A stretch of DNA of 64,000 nt from a virus. Numbering within the stretch: the first letter of the stretch is position 1; every line of letters begins with the position of its first letter. Both the position numbers and the translations under genes were made by a program. The notes beneath the pieces are model-generated. The model did not search any database. It saw nothing but the letters and a program-made list of their open reading frames with translations, and had not been told where the DNA came from. The DNA lies in IMG/VR virus record IMGVR_UViG_3300043425_001539, positions 124,001-188,000 of that record; one strand, given 5' to 3'. Below are positions 1 to 9,525 of the stretch, piece by piece.

Positions 1-688
1 AAATTTTACGAGTTTTTCTTTCATAATCAGCCCCGCCCATATAACGGTATTCAAGATAACCTTTTTCAGCTTTTAAGAAATTCACCCCATAATATTTTTC
101 TGACGGAACTTTAAGAACATTTTTGCTAATATCAGTTTCCGTCGTATAAAATAATATTGCATTGGGGTGAATTTCTTTGATGCTTCTTGCATAAACTGAA
201 TCCCTTCTTTTTGGGAATATATCATAAACTTTTTCTTCATCAAATCCCAAAATGAATTTTACAATATTCATTTGCGGAATTTCAACTCTTGTTGGAATCT
301 TATTTGGGTCTATACTGATGTTTGCGTGAATTGAACATCTTTCATTTGTGTATCCGTTTGACTGAATCCATTCAAATACTTTAATGATAACGTTTCTTGC
401 TTCTGAATAATTTAAAGGCCCAGTAACCAATTCACACATTTTTTTGCCGCCTGAATAATCAGGCTCCAACTTAAAAACAGATGATGATGGCTGTACTGGC
501 GAGTGATACAAAGGCTTAGGTTCTTGAATATTACTTAATGCCATTGGAACTACCACTCTTTTTTTCAGAAATGCAGAAAGAGAACGTGCTGTTTCAATAA
601 TATCCATTGATGAATAAAATTCAAATTCCACCCCGATCCTGCTACCTGCAAGAATTTCATCTTCAGTATAAACCTTTTTGGTTTTCAT
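1..688 (-). CDS. amidoligase-like protein (3' end cut by window edge)
   Basis: The open frame starts at the ATG at 688 and runs off the left edge, giving 229 visible codons. Conserved blocks are GVEFEFY near residues 19-25, a CELVTGPL block, a SIHANISID block and YLEYRYMGG near the visible end. This spacing of acidic and His residues fits the putative amidoligase family (COOH-NH2 ligases with a glutamine-synthetase-like fold), which join amino acids or peptides using ATP. Several T4-like phages carry such a gene. The substrate is unknown. It lies just downstream of the S1-domain gene (15-nt gap) and is probably co-transcribed with it. The family call rests on motif recognition only. Confidence 0.55.
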   Translation of the reverse strand, partial: MKTKKVYTEDEILAGSRIGVEFEFYSSMDIIETARSLSAFLKKRVVVPMALSNIQEPKPLYHSPVQPSSSVFKLEPDYSGGKKMCELVTGPLNYSEARNVIIKVFEWIQSNGYTNERCSIHANISIDPNKIPTRVEIPQMNIVKFILGFDEEKVYDIFPKRRDSVYARSIKEIHPNAILFYTTETDISKNVLKVPSEKYYGVNFLKAEKGYLEYRYMGGADYERKTRKI

Positions 689-703
689 TTTTTTAAGGTA
701 TTT

Positions 704-1900
704 TTATGCTTCATTTGGTATAGTCAAGTAGATTTTATCATTAATCACTTTATCTACTGTAACCATAATTTTTTCACCAACGTTATATTTCTTTTTCTTA
801 GTCTTGACTTCTTTTTGAGATATCATTCCTATAATATCTTTTTGCAATTTAACTAATACTCCAAAAGATTGAATTGAAATAATTTCCCCTGTTTTAACGG
901 TTCCCAAATTAGCATTTTTAAATTCTGTAATTTCTTTTAATCTAATTGCAGGATCTTCGTCAGTCAATATAATTTTTTTGTCATTGGTCACCTCTTTAAT
1001 CCAAAAAGAAATTTTATCACCTGGCCTAACTCGCCCTTCTTTAAATTTCTCTTTTAATTCGGGTGTCATTTTACTTGCGTGTATAAGTCCAGTAAATATA
1101 TCGTCAAACTCAATAAATATGCCATATTTTGCCGCACCTGTAATTGTTCCAGAATATTTCTTTTCTCTATCTAATTCATCAATTTTTTGCGGCAATATTT
1201 TAGAAATGTATTTTTTATATGAAAAAACAAATGTTGAACTTTCTTCTAAATAATCTTCAACCATAACTGGTACCTCTTTGCCTATCATTTCATCAAAATC
1301 TCTAACAATATTTGCTGCAGCAAGCGAACCTGGCAAAAAACCATCTACTCCTTGAACGTTAATAATAAATCCGCCATGATTTTTTCCAATTATTTTTCCA
1401 TAATAAGCGGTTTCATTTGCGGATATTTGTTCCATAAATTCATTCCGCGTCTTTTCGGTTTGCCCTGCATATAATGATGCTCGAGTATACGGATTAATAC
1501 CTTCAATTTTTACATGATAACCTTGATTTAAAAAAGATCTTTTCCAAGATTCATTTTTTGCATTTTCAATAAATTCTTCCTGCGTTAAACCAAGCATAGA
1601 GAAAAACTTACGTTCGCTATCCAGCTTAATTGTTGCGTCGATCATTCCTTCTAATGTAATTGCCATCTCTTTTTCGGAAACTCCGTAGATGTCAACCATT
1701 TTCATAATCATACCTTCATTAATTTCTTTACTGACTACATCAGATGCTACCATTAATTTACATAACTCTTCGGCATAAGGCTCGTGACAAAAAACTTTTC
1801 CTCCATATTTTTTGGATAGTTTTTTGTTTACAACTCGTCTTTCTGTAAGACTTAAAATTTCCCAATCAAATGCTGGGGACTGTTTTTTTTCTAAATTCAT
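704..1900 (-). CDS. S1-domain RNA-binding protein (three S1 repeats)
   Basis: A 398-residue protein whose C-terminal two thirds are three S1 (OB-fold) repeats, roughly residues 164-235, 244-317 and 332-398. Each has the typical G-x-[IV] start and G-[FI]-[FIL]-[IV] core (GGFIINV, YGIFIEF, FGVLVKL). The N-terminal 160 residues are helical and not recognised. Host ribosomal protein S1 has 4-6 such repeats, so this is a shortened relative and could bind single-stranded RNA or mRNA on the ribosome. Genes in this window lack Shine-Dalgarno leaders, so an S1-like factor could matter for phage translation; that role is inference. It follows the baseplate block on the minus strand. Confidence 0.8.
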   Translation of the reverse strand: MNLEKKQSPAFDWEILSLTERRVVNKKLSKKYGGKVFCHEPYAEELCKLMVASDVVSKEINEGMIMKMVDIYGVSEKEMAITLEGMIDATIKLDSERKFFSMLGLTQEEFIENAKNESWKRSFLNQGYHVKIEGINPYTRASLYAGQTEKTRNEFMEQISANETAYYGKIIGKNHGGFIINVQGVDGFLPGSLAAANIVRDFDEMIGKEVPVMVEDYLEESSTFVFSYKKYISKILPQKIDELDREKKYSGTITGAAKYGIFIEFDDIFTGLIHASKMTPELKEKFKEGRVRPGDKISFWIKEVTNDKKIILTDEDPAIRLKEITEFKNANLGTVKTGEIISIQSFGVLVKLQKDIIGMISQKEVKTKKKKYNVGEKIMVTVDKVINDKIYLTIPNEA

Positions 1901-1950
1901 ATTTTTTTAATTGGTCTATAAGTTATATATCTGTATTTGAAATGAATATG

Positions 1951-2241
1951 TTATGATATTATAGCAGCAGGTGAAGGAGCAACGGTTGCGCCTGTTTGAG
2001 CAACAGCTGAGCCTGCTGTTGTAACTGATTGCCCTGGAGGAATAATAATCGTTTGTGATCTAATATAAGAATCAATTGCAGGTGCGGCAATCGCTGCAAA
2101 AGTTTCCGCGGCAGCAAGTCTTGCCTCGAAGGAAACGTCAGTTCCTTGTGGGGAACTTGCAATTGTATTGGCAAACTCAAGCATAGCTTGTTCAAAAGCA
2201 TTTTTGAGTGCTAAATTTAATGTATCAGGTATAAGTGCCAT
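1951..2241 (-). CDS. small virion-type protein downstream of the spike gene
   Basis: A 96-residue protein with an Ala-rich helical N-terminal half and a low-complexity Ser/Thr/Ala/Pro C-terminal tail. The start lies 1 nt after the stop of the spike gene, so the two are translationally coupled and probably belong to the same baseplate module. No enzymatic motif is visible and I do not recognise a family. Position suggests a minor structural or assembly role. Confidence 0.6.
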   Translation of the reverse strand: MALIPDTLNLALKNAFEQAMLEFANTIASSPQGTDVSFEARLAAAETFAAIAAPAIDSYIRSQTIIIPPGQSVTTAGSAVAQTGATVAPSPAAIIS

Positions 2242-2242
2242 G

Positions 2243-3025
2243 TTATTTTGTTTTTGATATTAAACTTAATTCTGAACCGTTTAATGGAATTATAGGTGGG
2301 CTTGTGGGAGCGCCTAAATTTCCTATATGAGTGTGAGCATTAAAAATTTGTTGAAAGGTGTTTCCTTTAATCAAAGCTTCAGTTGCACCTTCGCCTAATT
2401 CAATTGCGCCAGCATCAATTACAGCTTTTTCGGTGGTAACATTGACTTGACTAGTAGATACAATATTAATTGTATCCCCTATTAATTCAATTATGCTTTC
2501 AGTATCTTTGTGTTGAATTGTTATACTTGAATCGGGATTAATTATTATCTGAGATTCTTTGTGAAAAACGTTCATACCTTTATTAGGGGTATAAAAAATC
2601 TTTACTTGTTCGTCATTATCATATAATAAAATATGAGAACCTTCATAAGAATCTTGAATTTCCTCAGATGCTTGAATGTTTAAATTTTGTATGAATGACC
2701 ATTCTGGTGAATATAAGTCGCCTGTAGGGAATACTACTTTTACTATTGTTCCTACTTTAGGAATTGAAATATCGCCAAAACCTTTAGTCTCTCCACCAGC
2801 AAAAAATTTACCATTTGCAGGCGACGCCCAGGGAATTTTATCAACAGATAATTCTGTTTTGGTTATTTGTCCTGTTGGATTTCCATTTTGAATTACAGGA
2901 TCTTCAGAATTAAATAAACCAAATATCTTTATTTTGCATCTCCCTTCTTTTTCAGGATCGTTTGCATCAAGCACTTCACCTATAAAAAACTTGCCAATAA
3001 GTTCTTCTTTGTTAAATGATTTCAT
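2243..3025 (-). CDS. baseplate central spike, gp5/gpV-like OB-fold protein
   Basis: A 260-residue protein. The N-terminal half looks like the gp5/phage-baseplate-V OB fold: a start of the type IGKFFIGEVLDANDPEKEGR, then an IPWASP block and GTIVKVVF. The C-terminal half is Ile/Val-rich with regular short repeats (SIIELIGDTINIVS), as expected for the trimeric beta-helix needle. It ends with NAHTHIGNLGAPTSPP, typical of phage spike proteins. No lysozyme domain is present, unlike T4 gp5. It would sit at the tip of the tail and puncture the cell surface. It overlaps the upstream gene by 4 nt and sits next to the hub gene cluster. Confidence 0.8.
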   Translation of the reverse strand: MKSFNKEELIGKFFIGEVLDANDPEKEGRCKIKIFGLFNSEDPVIQNGNPTGQITKTELSVDKIPWASPANGKFFAGGETKGFGDISIPKVGTIVKVVFPTGDLYSPEWSFIQNLNIQASEEIQDSYEGSHILLYDNDEQVKIFYTPNKGMNVFHKESQIIINPDSSITIQHKDTESIIELIGDTINIVSTSQVNVTTEKAVIDAGAIELGEGATEALIKGNTFQQIFNAHTHIGNLGAPTSPPIIPLNGSELSLISKTK

Positions 3026-4587
3026 TGCGGATTGTATATATTACCCAATCTAGCTTTTACTATATCTGGGCCTGTTAAAATATTTTTAGGTAAATTTGAC
3101 GAAACTAAACTTGAATTAGAATTAATGTTGTCTTCGACTGTTTTACCTAAATCGTTGGAAATTAAATTGGGATTATTTAGTTGCAAATCTTCAACCGTAT
3201 TTCCTATATTATTTACAATTAAATTTGAGCCACCTGGGTCTTGTAATGTGTTACCTAAGAAATTCGTTAATAATTCAACTTCTTCACCAGTTAAACCAAC
3301 ATTACCTAAACTATTTGGATTAATGCCGTTTTCGGCTGTAAATTGTTGAAGTACATTTTGAAACGTTGCCAGTGGATTATTTTGTAAACCTTGTAAAGCA
3401 TTAATTGTAGTTGATGCCGAAAACCCGTAAACATTTTCAAGACCAGCCGCTGTAATTATTTTACGAGCAATATTTATCAAAATGTCTTCTGGATCAAGAC
3501 CGCGTAAAGTACGTTCAGGCTTTTTTTGTTCAACCGGAGAAACCGCAGGTTTTGGAGGAAATACTGATTCGCGTGAAACGGTATTTGCTGCACTTGGCTG
3601 TGTTGCGGAAAAATTTTTACCGCCCAATGTTTCGTTGATTGTCCTTGATTGTGTGTTTAAATCTTTTATGTCATAACTATAATCGGCATTATAATAAGAT
3701 TCTTTTAAAACCGCTCCTAATAATCCGTATGAATTAACTTCAGAAATGTATGGTGTATTAATGATAATTTTATTAAGAGCTCTTGATTCAACTATTTTGG
3801 CAACAGATTCTAAATAATTTGGAGATGTTTCAATTATATCAAACGTACACATATCAAATCTAAAGGACAAAAATGTTGTTGTTGACCAAGGAGCTTTTAA
3901 AGATTTTTGAGTGTCAGAAACAACAGCAGAAGGCGAAGCAGCATTTGCAAAAACTCCATTAATATCACTTAAAATTACGCCGGTGTATGTGTTGTCGTTG
4001 TTAACATTAGTCCAATTGCTTAAGGAAGTATGCATAGGTCTTAATTCAGCAACAACAAGTTCCATTGCAAACATTCTTTGGTTTTCAGGTAGTGCATATC
4101 GCATCCATCCTGTATCAAAAACGGCCTTTCTGTAAAGATCCATTAAATATGTAATCTTAAGATCTATTGATTCCTCAGTTTCAAATGTTAATTTTTTATC
4201 TTTACCTCTAAATGAATTGCTAGGATTAATTTTCCAAATGTCTGAAAGACCGGAAACCTTTGTAAAATACCACGGAGCTTCTTTAAGAATTTGTAAAAAA
4301 CCAAGTTTAAATTGCCGTATCATATCAGCTCTTGCCAATTGATTTGTTCTAACAAAATAACTTACCGCTGAATCTGTATCAGTATCAGGCAAAAATAATC
4401 CTTGAGGAAAATAATCTAAATCAAGTTCACCGCTTGACTTTGAAAAATCTTGTGTATTAATTATTCTCCATTGAAATCCCAAGAATGTAGGATCTTGCCA
4501 TTCAAGAGCATATCCGCTTTGTGCTGTAGAAACTCTGGGCTGACCATAAGTTAAAAAATTCTTGGTTATTGAATCCGTGTATTTCAT
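3022..4587 (-). CDS. baseplate/tail structural protein
   Basis: A 521-residue protein inside the baseplate block, between the spike and the hub. The middle (about residues 150-270) has a block with LPENQRMFAMELVVAELRP and a later FRFDMCTFDI segment, which resembles tail-tube/tube-initiator type beta folds. The last third is Asn/Ser-rich and repetitive (GNT[VL]ED, NPNLISNDLG) and is probably extended. It overlaps the spike gene by 4 nt. I read it as a baseplate hub or tube-initiator component, but the exact T4 counterpart (gp48 or gp54) cannot be assigned by eye. Confidence 0.6.
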   Translation of the reverse strand: MKYTDSITKNFLTYGQPRVSTAQSGYALEWQDPTFLGFQWRIINTQDFSKSSGELDLDYFPQGLFLPDTDTDSAVSYFVRTNQLARADMIRQFKLGFLQILKEAPWYFTKVSGLSDIWKINPSNSFRGKDKKLTFETEESIDLKITYLMDLYRKAVFDTGWMRYALPENQRMFAMELVVAELRPMHTSLSNWTNVNNDNTYTGVILSDINGVFANAASPSAVVSDTQKSLKAPWSTTTFLSFRFDMCTFDIIETSPNYLESVAKIVESRALNKIIINTPYISEVNSYGLLGAVLKESYYNADYSYDIKDLNTQSRTINETLGGKNFSATQPSAANTVSRESVFPPKPAVSPVEQKKPERTLRGLDPEDILINIARKIITAAGLENVYGFSASTTINALQGLQNNPLATFQNVLQQFTAENGINPNSLGNVGLTGEEVELLTNFLGNTLQDPGGSNLIVNNIGNTVEDLQLNNPNLISNDLGKTVEDNINSNSSLVSSNLPKNILTGPDIVKARLGNIYNPQ

Positions 4588-4602
4588 ATTAAAATTATAT
4601 AT

Positions 4603-6129
4603 TTAAGGAGCAGGCCACTCTCTTCTTCTAAGAAATAATGTTTGGTAAAAATCAGGCAAATTTGATTTTTTTCTATTTGAAAAAGTTCCAGCTGGCCCTA
4701 TACGATCAAAATTAAATATCATACCGTCCGTCATATAATAACCTGTATAAAATTGATCCACCGCGGCATAACTACTGTTTTCACCGGAATTTGCAACTTC
4801 TCCTGTTGCATTCATTAATCTTTTTTGATCATCAACAATATTTTGCATTAATATCGGAAGTTTTTCTCCATTTGCAATATTTGGATTCCATCGTTGTACA
4901 TCAATCTTTATAAAAAGCTTTGAAAGTTCTTCTCGGTTTCTTTGATTATGTATTTCGGAATAAAGATATTTGTCGTGCACATTTTTAGACTGAACACCTA
5001 ACCACATTTTTTTGTTTTGTGTTTTCCAATACTCGTATTGCGAAGGCGCTCCTATTGCTGTTGTGCCTTCACTTTTAGGGAATGTTCTACCTTTTAAAAT
5101 AATTTTGTTTTCCTCTGCGCCTGTGGTAGTTAATGGATCTATGTATAAATCCCAATATTTTAAACTTTTTTGGTCAAAAAATTGAACATGCGTTTTATAT
5201 CCCCACTTGTTTGCAACATCAGTACTTTGATTAATTATTTGATATTGTTTTATAAAAAAATTGGTATTTTGAAAATCGGACATATTTGTTAGTACCTTAG
5301 GCATATTAACCTGCCCAGCATCTTTGTAAGGTAAATCATCTGGGTAATATGCTTTAACCAATGAATAATCTAAAATAGCAGCGGGTACTTGACTTTCTCC
5401 TTCAAATTGATTATTTATGTTAATAAAATTTAAATGATAATAAATATCAATAAAGACTTTAAAAAAGTCTGATTGTGTTTTCCAAGAATGATCTGCTATA
5501 TGATTAATAAAATTAGACATACTATCTCCTGCGCATATCCAATTCATTGAATCATTTGTTGACGTTTCGTTTGTAGCAAATCCCAAGCCTAAATCTTTTG
5601 CTATATTTTGCAAAACTTCAAATGAACTACCTGTATACTCTTTAACAACTTCATCACGTATTCTAGGTATGAATAGTTCTCCTGATATAGCAACTGGAGC
5701 GCCAAGCCCTTCTTCACCGCCTTTACCTATATCAACTTTAGTAATAACATAATCATTTCTTACAGGCTTAAAAACATCATTTTTTGCTCGTATAAAAACA
5801 TTAATAATATCGCCGTCTTTAGGCATTGCCTGTGATGTAAAAGCGGTTGTACCAACCATGTCAAAAATAACAAAAATTTTAGGCAAAAACCCTGTACAAT
5901 CTATTCTAAAAGTGTCAAGTTCTTGTAAATTAATAACATAGTTGTTAATTGATATTAATGGATATTCTGTTCCTAAATTATTTTGTTCTTGATGACCTGT
6001 CGTTTCTTCTTTTTTGCCTTCAGGCAAATATTCACTTGTTCCTGTAAATACATCAGCAAGCGAAAGTTCATCCAAAACTATTTTTGGTTTAATTAAGGAT
6101 CTAATTATAGTTTTTTCTTCAGATGCCAT
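4603..6129 (-). CDS. baseplate hub protein, gp27/gpD-like
   Basis: A 508-residue protein. The region near residues 165-215 (SSFEVLQNIAKDLGLGFATN followed by TNDSMNWI and a HSW motif) is characteristic of phage hub proteins related to T4 gp27 and phage gpD, which form the cylinder joining the tail tube to the spike. The gene order hub, structural protein, spike in one minus-strand run agrees with this. Its start is 2 nt beyond the stop of the upstream gp53-like gene. Confidence 0.7.
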   Translation of the reverse strand: MASEEKTIIRSLIKPKIVLDELSLADVFTGTSEYLPEGKKEETTGHQEQNNLGTEYPLISINNYVINLQELDTFRIDCTGFLPKIFVIFDMVGTTAFTSQAMPKDGDIINVFIRAKNDVFKPVRNDYVITKVDIGKGGEEGLGAPVAISGELFIPRIRDEVVKEYTGSSFEVLQNIAKDLGLGFATNETSTNDSMNWICAGDSMSNFINHIADHSWKTQSDFFKVFIDIYYHLNFININNQFEGESQVPAAILDYSLVKAYYPDDLPYKDAGQVNMPKVLTNMSDFQNTNFFIKQYQIINQSTDVANKWGYKTHVQFFDQKSLKYWDLYIDPLTTTGAEENKIILKGRTFPKSEGTTAIGAPSQYEYWKTQNKKMWLGVQSKNVHDKYLYSEIHNQRNREELSKLFIKIDVQRWNPNIANGEKLPILMQNIVDDQKRLMNATGEVANSGENSSYAAVDQFYTGYYMTDGMIFNFDRIGPAGTFSNRKKSNLPDFYQTLFLRRREWPAP

Positions 6130-6131
6130 AT

Positions 6132-6764
6132 TTAAGAATTATTTCTCAATCTCTGTTTTATCATTCTTGCAACAAATTCACTTTTGGATATTGGATCCTG
6201 TGAATCAACACCTGATCCGCTAACAGCGCCGCCTAAAACTAACTTACCGTTTATCAAAGCTATTTCTTGATCTCCAAAGTCTGCCAAATTAGGAGGGAGC
6301 GCCGGCGCATTATTTCCTTTAGAAGGATCTGGTTTTACAGCTTGACTTCTTTTATCAAAATCTCGCAATCTTGGGTCAACTGTAGATTTTTTCTCAGGAG
6401 TCATATATTGTTTTCTGATATCTTCTCTCTCCTCTGCATTTGTTTTTTGCGGGCGAATAAAATTCTCTGCAGAATTTAAGTCCCACACAGTAAATACTTG
6501 CCCTTCATCAATTGCAAAAGGATTTGACACTGCATTAAATTTTAAAACTTTTTCAATAGGCGAAAGATACCCATACATTTGCTGTGTTATTAGGTCTGGT
6601 CTCATTGCTTCATTTTTCCCAACTAAAAATAAATCAATACCAATTAATGACCCTTTATTTGGCGGATTTGTGTAATCTTTTGGTAAAAAATCAATAATAA
6701 CAGGACTTCTTTCGTCTCTTTGCCATTCAGGTTTATTATCAATTGTACTAGGAAATTCTATCAT
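6132..6764 (-). CDS. baseplate protein, possibly gp53/LysM-like
   Basis: A 210-residue protein. Around residues 45-95 it has a block of the form RPDLITQQMYGYLSPIEKVL then SNPFAIDEGQVFTVWDL. This resembles the LysM-like part of T4 gp53 baseplate wedge proteins (a line about the first building block, then N-P-F-x-I-x-x-G-x-x-[IF]). The C-terminal half is polar and Pro-rich. It is flanked by the hub gene and the large baseplate gene, which supports a structural role. The gp53 match is a motif-level guess. Confidence 0.55.
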   Translation of the reverse strand: MIEFPSTIDNKPEWQRDERSPVIIDFLPKDYTNPPNKGSLIGIDLFLVGKNEAMRPDLITQQMYGYLSPIEKVLKFNAVSNPFAIDEGQVFTVWDLNSAENFIRPQKTNAEEREDIRKQYMTPEKKSTVDPRLRDFDKRSQAVKPDPSKGNNAPALPPNLADFGDQEIALINGKLVLGGAVSGSGVDSQDPISKSEFVARMIKQRLRNNS

Positions 6765-6773
6765 ATTAAAATT

Positions 6774-9053
6774 TTATTTTGAAGGAGGTGTTTGATTTGT
6801 GATAGGATCATCTACTGGATGCGCTGTACCTAAACCATACAAAGAAACATATGCTGATCTTGTTATCGGATCTTTTGCTAATTTAACTGGAGAGTACATT
6901 TGTTCGTATGCTTTTTCTCCGCCAACAATTGACGGTCTTTGTGCACGATTTCCTTGTACACCTTTCATAAGAGCTCTGCGGGATCCTTGTCCGCCGTTGC
7001 CTGCAGTTGTTGATGATATACCACCTCCAACAACTTCATTACCTGATTCTATCACTTGTCCATCTCTTGTTGTGGTTGATGTAGGTTTATCAACAACCGA
7101 CATTCTAGAACTATAAAACGTATCGGCATATCCTTTAGGTAATGCATATATTCTTCCTTGACCATAGTTAAACATCGATTCTATTGCATCTTTGTCTCTG
7201 GGCATAGCATGTTCCAGTGTGATTGTAATCTTAAGTTCAGTTGGAAAGTCATCAGGACCCAATTCATCATTAAATTCAATTTTTGAATTTGTGCAAATTA
7301 AATTACCTATCATCATTAAAGGGTTAAAAGGACTCCCCACTTGAAGATGCCATTCACCTGTAGGCGCGCCTGTTAATAATGCATGTAATCCTGAAAGTTG
7401 TCCTCTTTGCTGTGTTGTGTTTAACTTCATAAATTCTGTTGCACCTTTTGTTATAATTGTAGCTAAACCGCCTAAAGCGCCGTCCATTGAAAAATTATTA
7501 AATAAGTCGGCTATATTTTTATAAACTGCAGAAAATTGCGATTTAAGAGCATTAAAGAATCCGTTTGGATCACCTTTTAACCAAGCAGATCTTCCAGCAT
7601 CGCCTCCCAAAAACGGATCATTTAATCCACCTACCACGTGAGGAGCAAAACGATTCATACCGCCCCAAAAAGGTGCTGAAGCTGAAGTCATCAACAAAGC
7701 ATTTGCAAGAATATCTAATCCTGCAGCCTTTGTGTTAATACCTCCTATACTTCTGATTGAATATTCAAATACAAGATTAATCTCGTGTTTAAAATTTAAT
7801 CCTCGTTCTCTTGCCTGCACTTCAGTTATAACGTTTACCGGTCCTAATATTTTATTAACATACGGGCCATTATTATAAGGATCAATCGGAGTCATTGGGT
7901 CTTTACGATTTTTTGCGCCTTCAGCACCTGACTGTAAAAAACCTAATACTTTAGCAATATTTGCAGCGGGATTATTTATACTTGGTTGTTCGGTTGTTTG
8001 CGACACATCCCATACGTTTGCAGTAACGGGTTTCCATTTTAACCCAGTTTCAATAGGTCCTACTATTGATGAAATTTTATTGCCTGCATCTTCTCCTAAA
8101 TATGTAACCATGGTAGCCACGGGATACAAACGATCAAGCGGAACTTCTTTTCTTGCTTCTTGAGGTGATGTAACAGCATCGCTTACAGGATATGGATATC
8201 TTCTAAGAGTTACCATATAATTATTTGGAATTTTTTGCCACCATTTACAAAAAACGAAATCTTGATATTTATATGGAAACTTATATGCATTATCTTCTAA
8301 TGTCGACCAATTAATTATATTTGTAGTTGTTGGCGTTTTTGCTGCTCCTAAATTATCAGTTGTGCCTGGATTATTATAATCATAAAATCTAGGTTGATTT
8401 GATCTGTCTACTAAGTTTTTATTTTTTCCTTTACCACCTGCTGCTTGTAAATTTATGTATGCTTGCTCACTCATGATAGCAGGAACACCATAAAAAGGTG
8501 TAAGGTCAGACGTAACTACACTGTTATTATTTGCTGATTTTGGTATGCGTGGGTCATCTGTTTTTTTCGGCGGAATCATAAAACCGTCCACTAATTCTTT
8601 TTCTACATCAGTTTGCAAAGAATACAAAACCCGTGGTTGTTTATCTTTGTTATTTGCAACTAAATACACCAATCTTAAGTCAAGCGGCACATTATCATTC
8701 TGAATTGCTTCTCCTTCATCGCTTAAAGGAGTTGATGTACTTGCTGTAGTTGTTGCTGGTTCTTGTTGTAATACTTTTGATATAGTTTGGTCGGGAAAAT
8801 ATGTAGATATTAAAGTATTAATTAAACTGATATTTTGTGAAGAATTATTTGCATCAAACTGTTCAGGCAACGTTTCTTGGCCTGTTGATGCTTGTGCATA
8901 TTTAGAGCCGCCTGTTTTAATTACTCTAATGATAGTGCCAGTGTTTGTTTGGACCACTGTAGGCGGTCCTAAGTCCGAATTAGGATTTCCGCTTTGGAAA
9001 TTATTAGCATCAGTATTTCTGCTAAATGTTAATGACTGTGGATTTTTTGGCAT
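6774..9053 (-). CDS. large baseplate/tail-tube-associated protein
   Basis: A 759-residue protein, first gene of the minus-strand baseplate run; the plus-strand cassette diverges from it. The C-terminal third contains GAPTGEWHLQVGSPFNP, then GNLICTNSKIEF, GPDDFPTELKITITLEH and a PRDKDAIESMFNYGQGR line. This is like conserved C-terminal parts of tube-initiator/baseplate proteins in T4-like phages. The N-terminal 130 residues are polar and Ser/Thr/Asn-rich. It probably contacts the tube base or wedge. No catalytic motif is visible. Confidence 0.65.
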   Translation of the reverse strand: MPKNPQSLTFSRNTDANNFQSGNPNSDLGPPTVVQTNTGTIIRVIKTGGSKYAQASTGQETLPEQFDANNSSQNISLINTLISTYFPDQTISKVLQQEPATTTASTSTPLSDEGEAIQNDNVPLDLRLVYLVANNKDKQPRVLYSLQTDVEKELVDGFMIPPKKTDDPRIPKSANNNSVVTSDLTPFYGVPAIMSEQAYINLQAAGGKGKNKNLVDRSNQPRFYDYNNPGTTDNLGAAKTPTTTNIINWSTLEDNAYKFPYKYQDFVFCKWWQKIPNNYMVTLRRYPYPVSDAVTSPQEARKEVPLDRLYPVATMVTYLGEDAGNKISSIVGPIETGLKWKPVTANVWDVSQTTEQPSINNPAANIAKVLGFLQSGAEGAKNRKDPMTPIDPYNNGPYVNKILGPVNVITEVQARERGLNFKHEINLVFEYSIRSIGGINTKAAGLDILANALLMTSASAPFWGGMNRFAPHVVGGLNDPFLGGDAGRSAWLKGDPNGFFNALKSQFSAVYKNIADLFNNFSMDGALGGLATIITKGATEFMKLNTTQQRGQLSGLHALLTGAPTGEWHLQVGSPFNPLMMIGNLICTNSKIEFNDELGPDDFPTELKITITLEHAMPRDKDAIESMFNYGQGRIYALPKGYADTFYSSRMSVVDKPTSTTTRDGQVIESGNEVVGGGISSTTAGNGGQGSRRALMKGVQGNRAQRPSIVGGEKAYEQMYSPVKLAKDPITRSAYVSLYGLGTAHPVDDPITNQTPPSK

Positions 9054-9123
9054 TTATAATTAGACATTTTTTTTATATATCCAACAGAATATACAAAAAG
9101 ATATATAAAGAAAAAAAATATCA
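9054..9123. promoter_or_regulatory. divergent intergenic region between the baseplate run and the plus-strand cassette
   Basis: A 70-nt AT-rich gap separates two divergently read gene sets and must hold start signals for both. On the plus strand the ATG at 9124 follows ATATATAAAGAAAAAAAATATCA, with an A-rich leader and no Shine-Dalgarno sequence. A facing TTTATATAT segment serves the minus side. Exact promoters cannot be fixed by eye. Confidence 0.4.
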
Positions 9124-9525
9124 ATGTATAAAGTTAAAACCTATGAAGAGTATTTTCCTAAATGGGTTAGCGATTCAACTGAGGATAGGAAAAAAGCTCA
9201 AATGAAAAAGCAAGCAAAAATGGACGATGACGATCCTTCTGCATATAAAAAAATGCCAGGCGACACAAAAGGAAAAGATAAATTAAAAAAATCTAAACAT
9301 ACAGTTAAATACCATGAATTGTATGGGAAGAATAATGAAGAAAAAGAAGGTGGTATGTATTTATCCGCATTGAATAATATTGTTACGCACTCAAGTGAAA
9401 TAATCAATCTTATAGATGAAAATATGGAATTGCCTGCATGGGTTCAGGACAAAATAACATTATCTGAACATAACATGGATGCTGTGTTAAATTTTTTAAA
9501 AACTACTATGAATGATGAAATATAA
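9124..9525 (+). CDS. T4-like virion-associated protein with capsid-targeting-like leader
   Basis: A 133-residue, Lys-rich protein and first gene of the plus-strand cassette. The N-terminus MYKVKTYEEYFPKW resembles the T4 internal-protein leader but lacks the [IL]-x-E cleavage site at the expected position. The middle has KSKHTVKYHELYGKNN and the end has LPAWVQDKITLSEHNMDAV. Similar blocks occur in structural proteins of T4-like marine phages. It overlaps the ATP-grasp gene by 14 nt, so the two are co-translated. The role is probably virion-associated but unproven. Confidence 0.6.
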   Translation: MYKVKTYEEYFPKWVSDSTEDRKKAQMKKQAKMDDDDPSAYKKMPGDTKGKDKLKKSKHTVKYHELYGKNNEEKEGGMYLSALNNIVTHSSEIINLIDENMELPAWVQDKITLSEHNMDAVLNFLKTTMNDEI

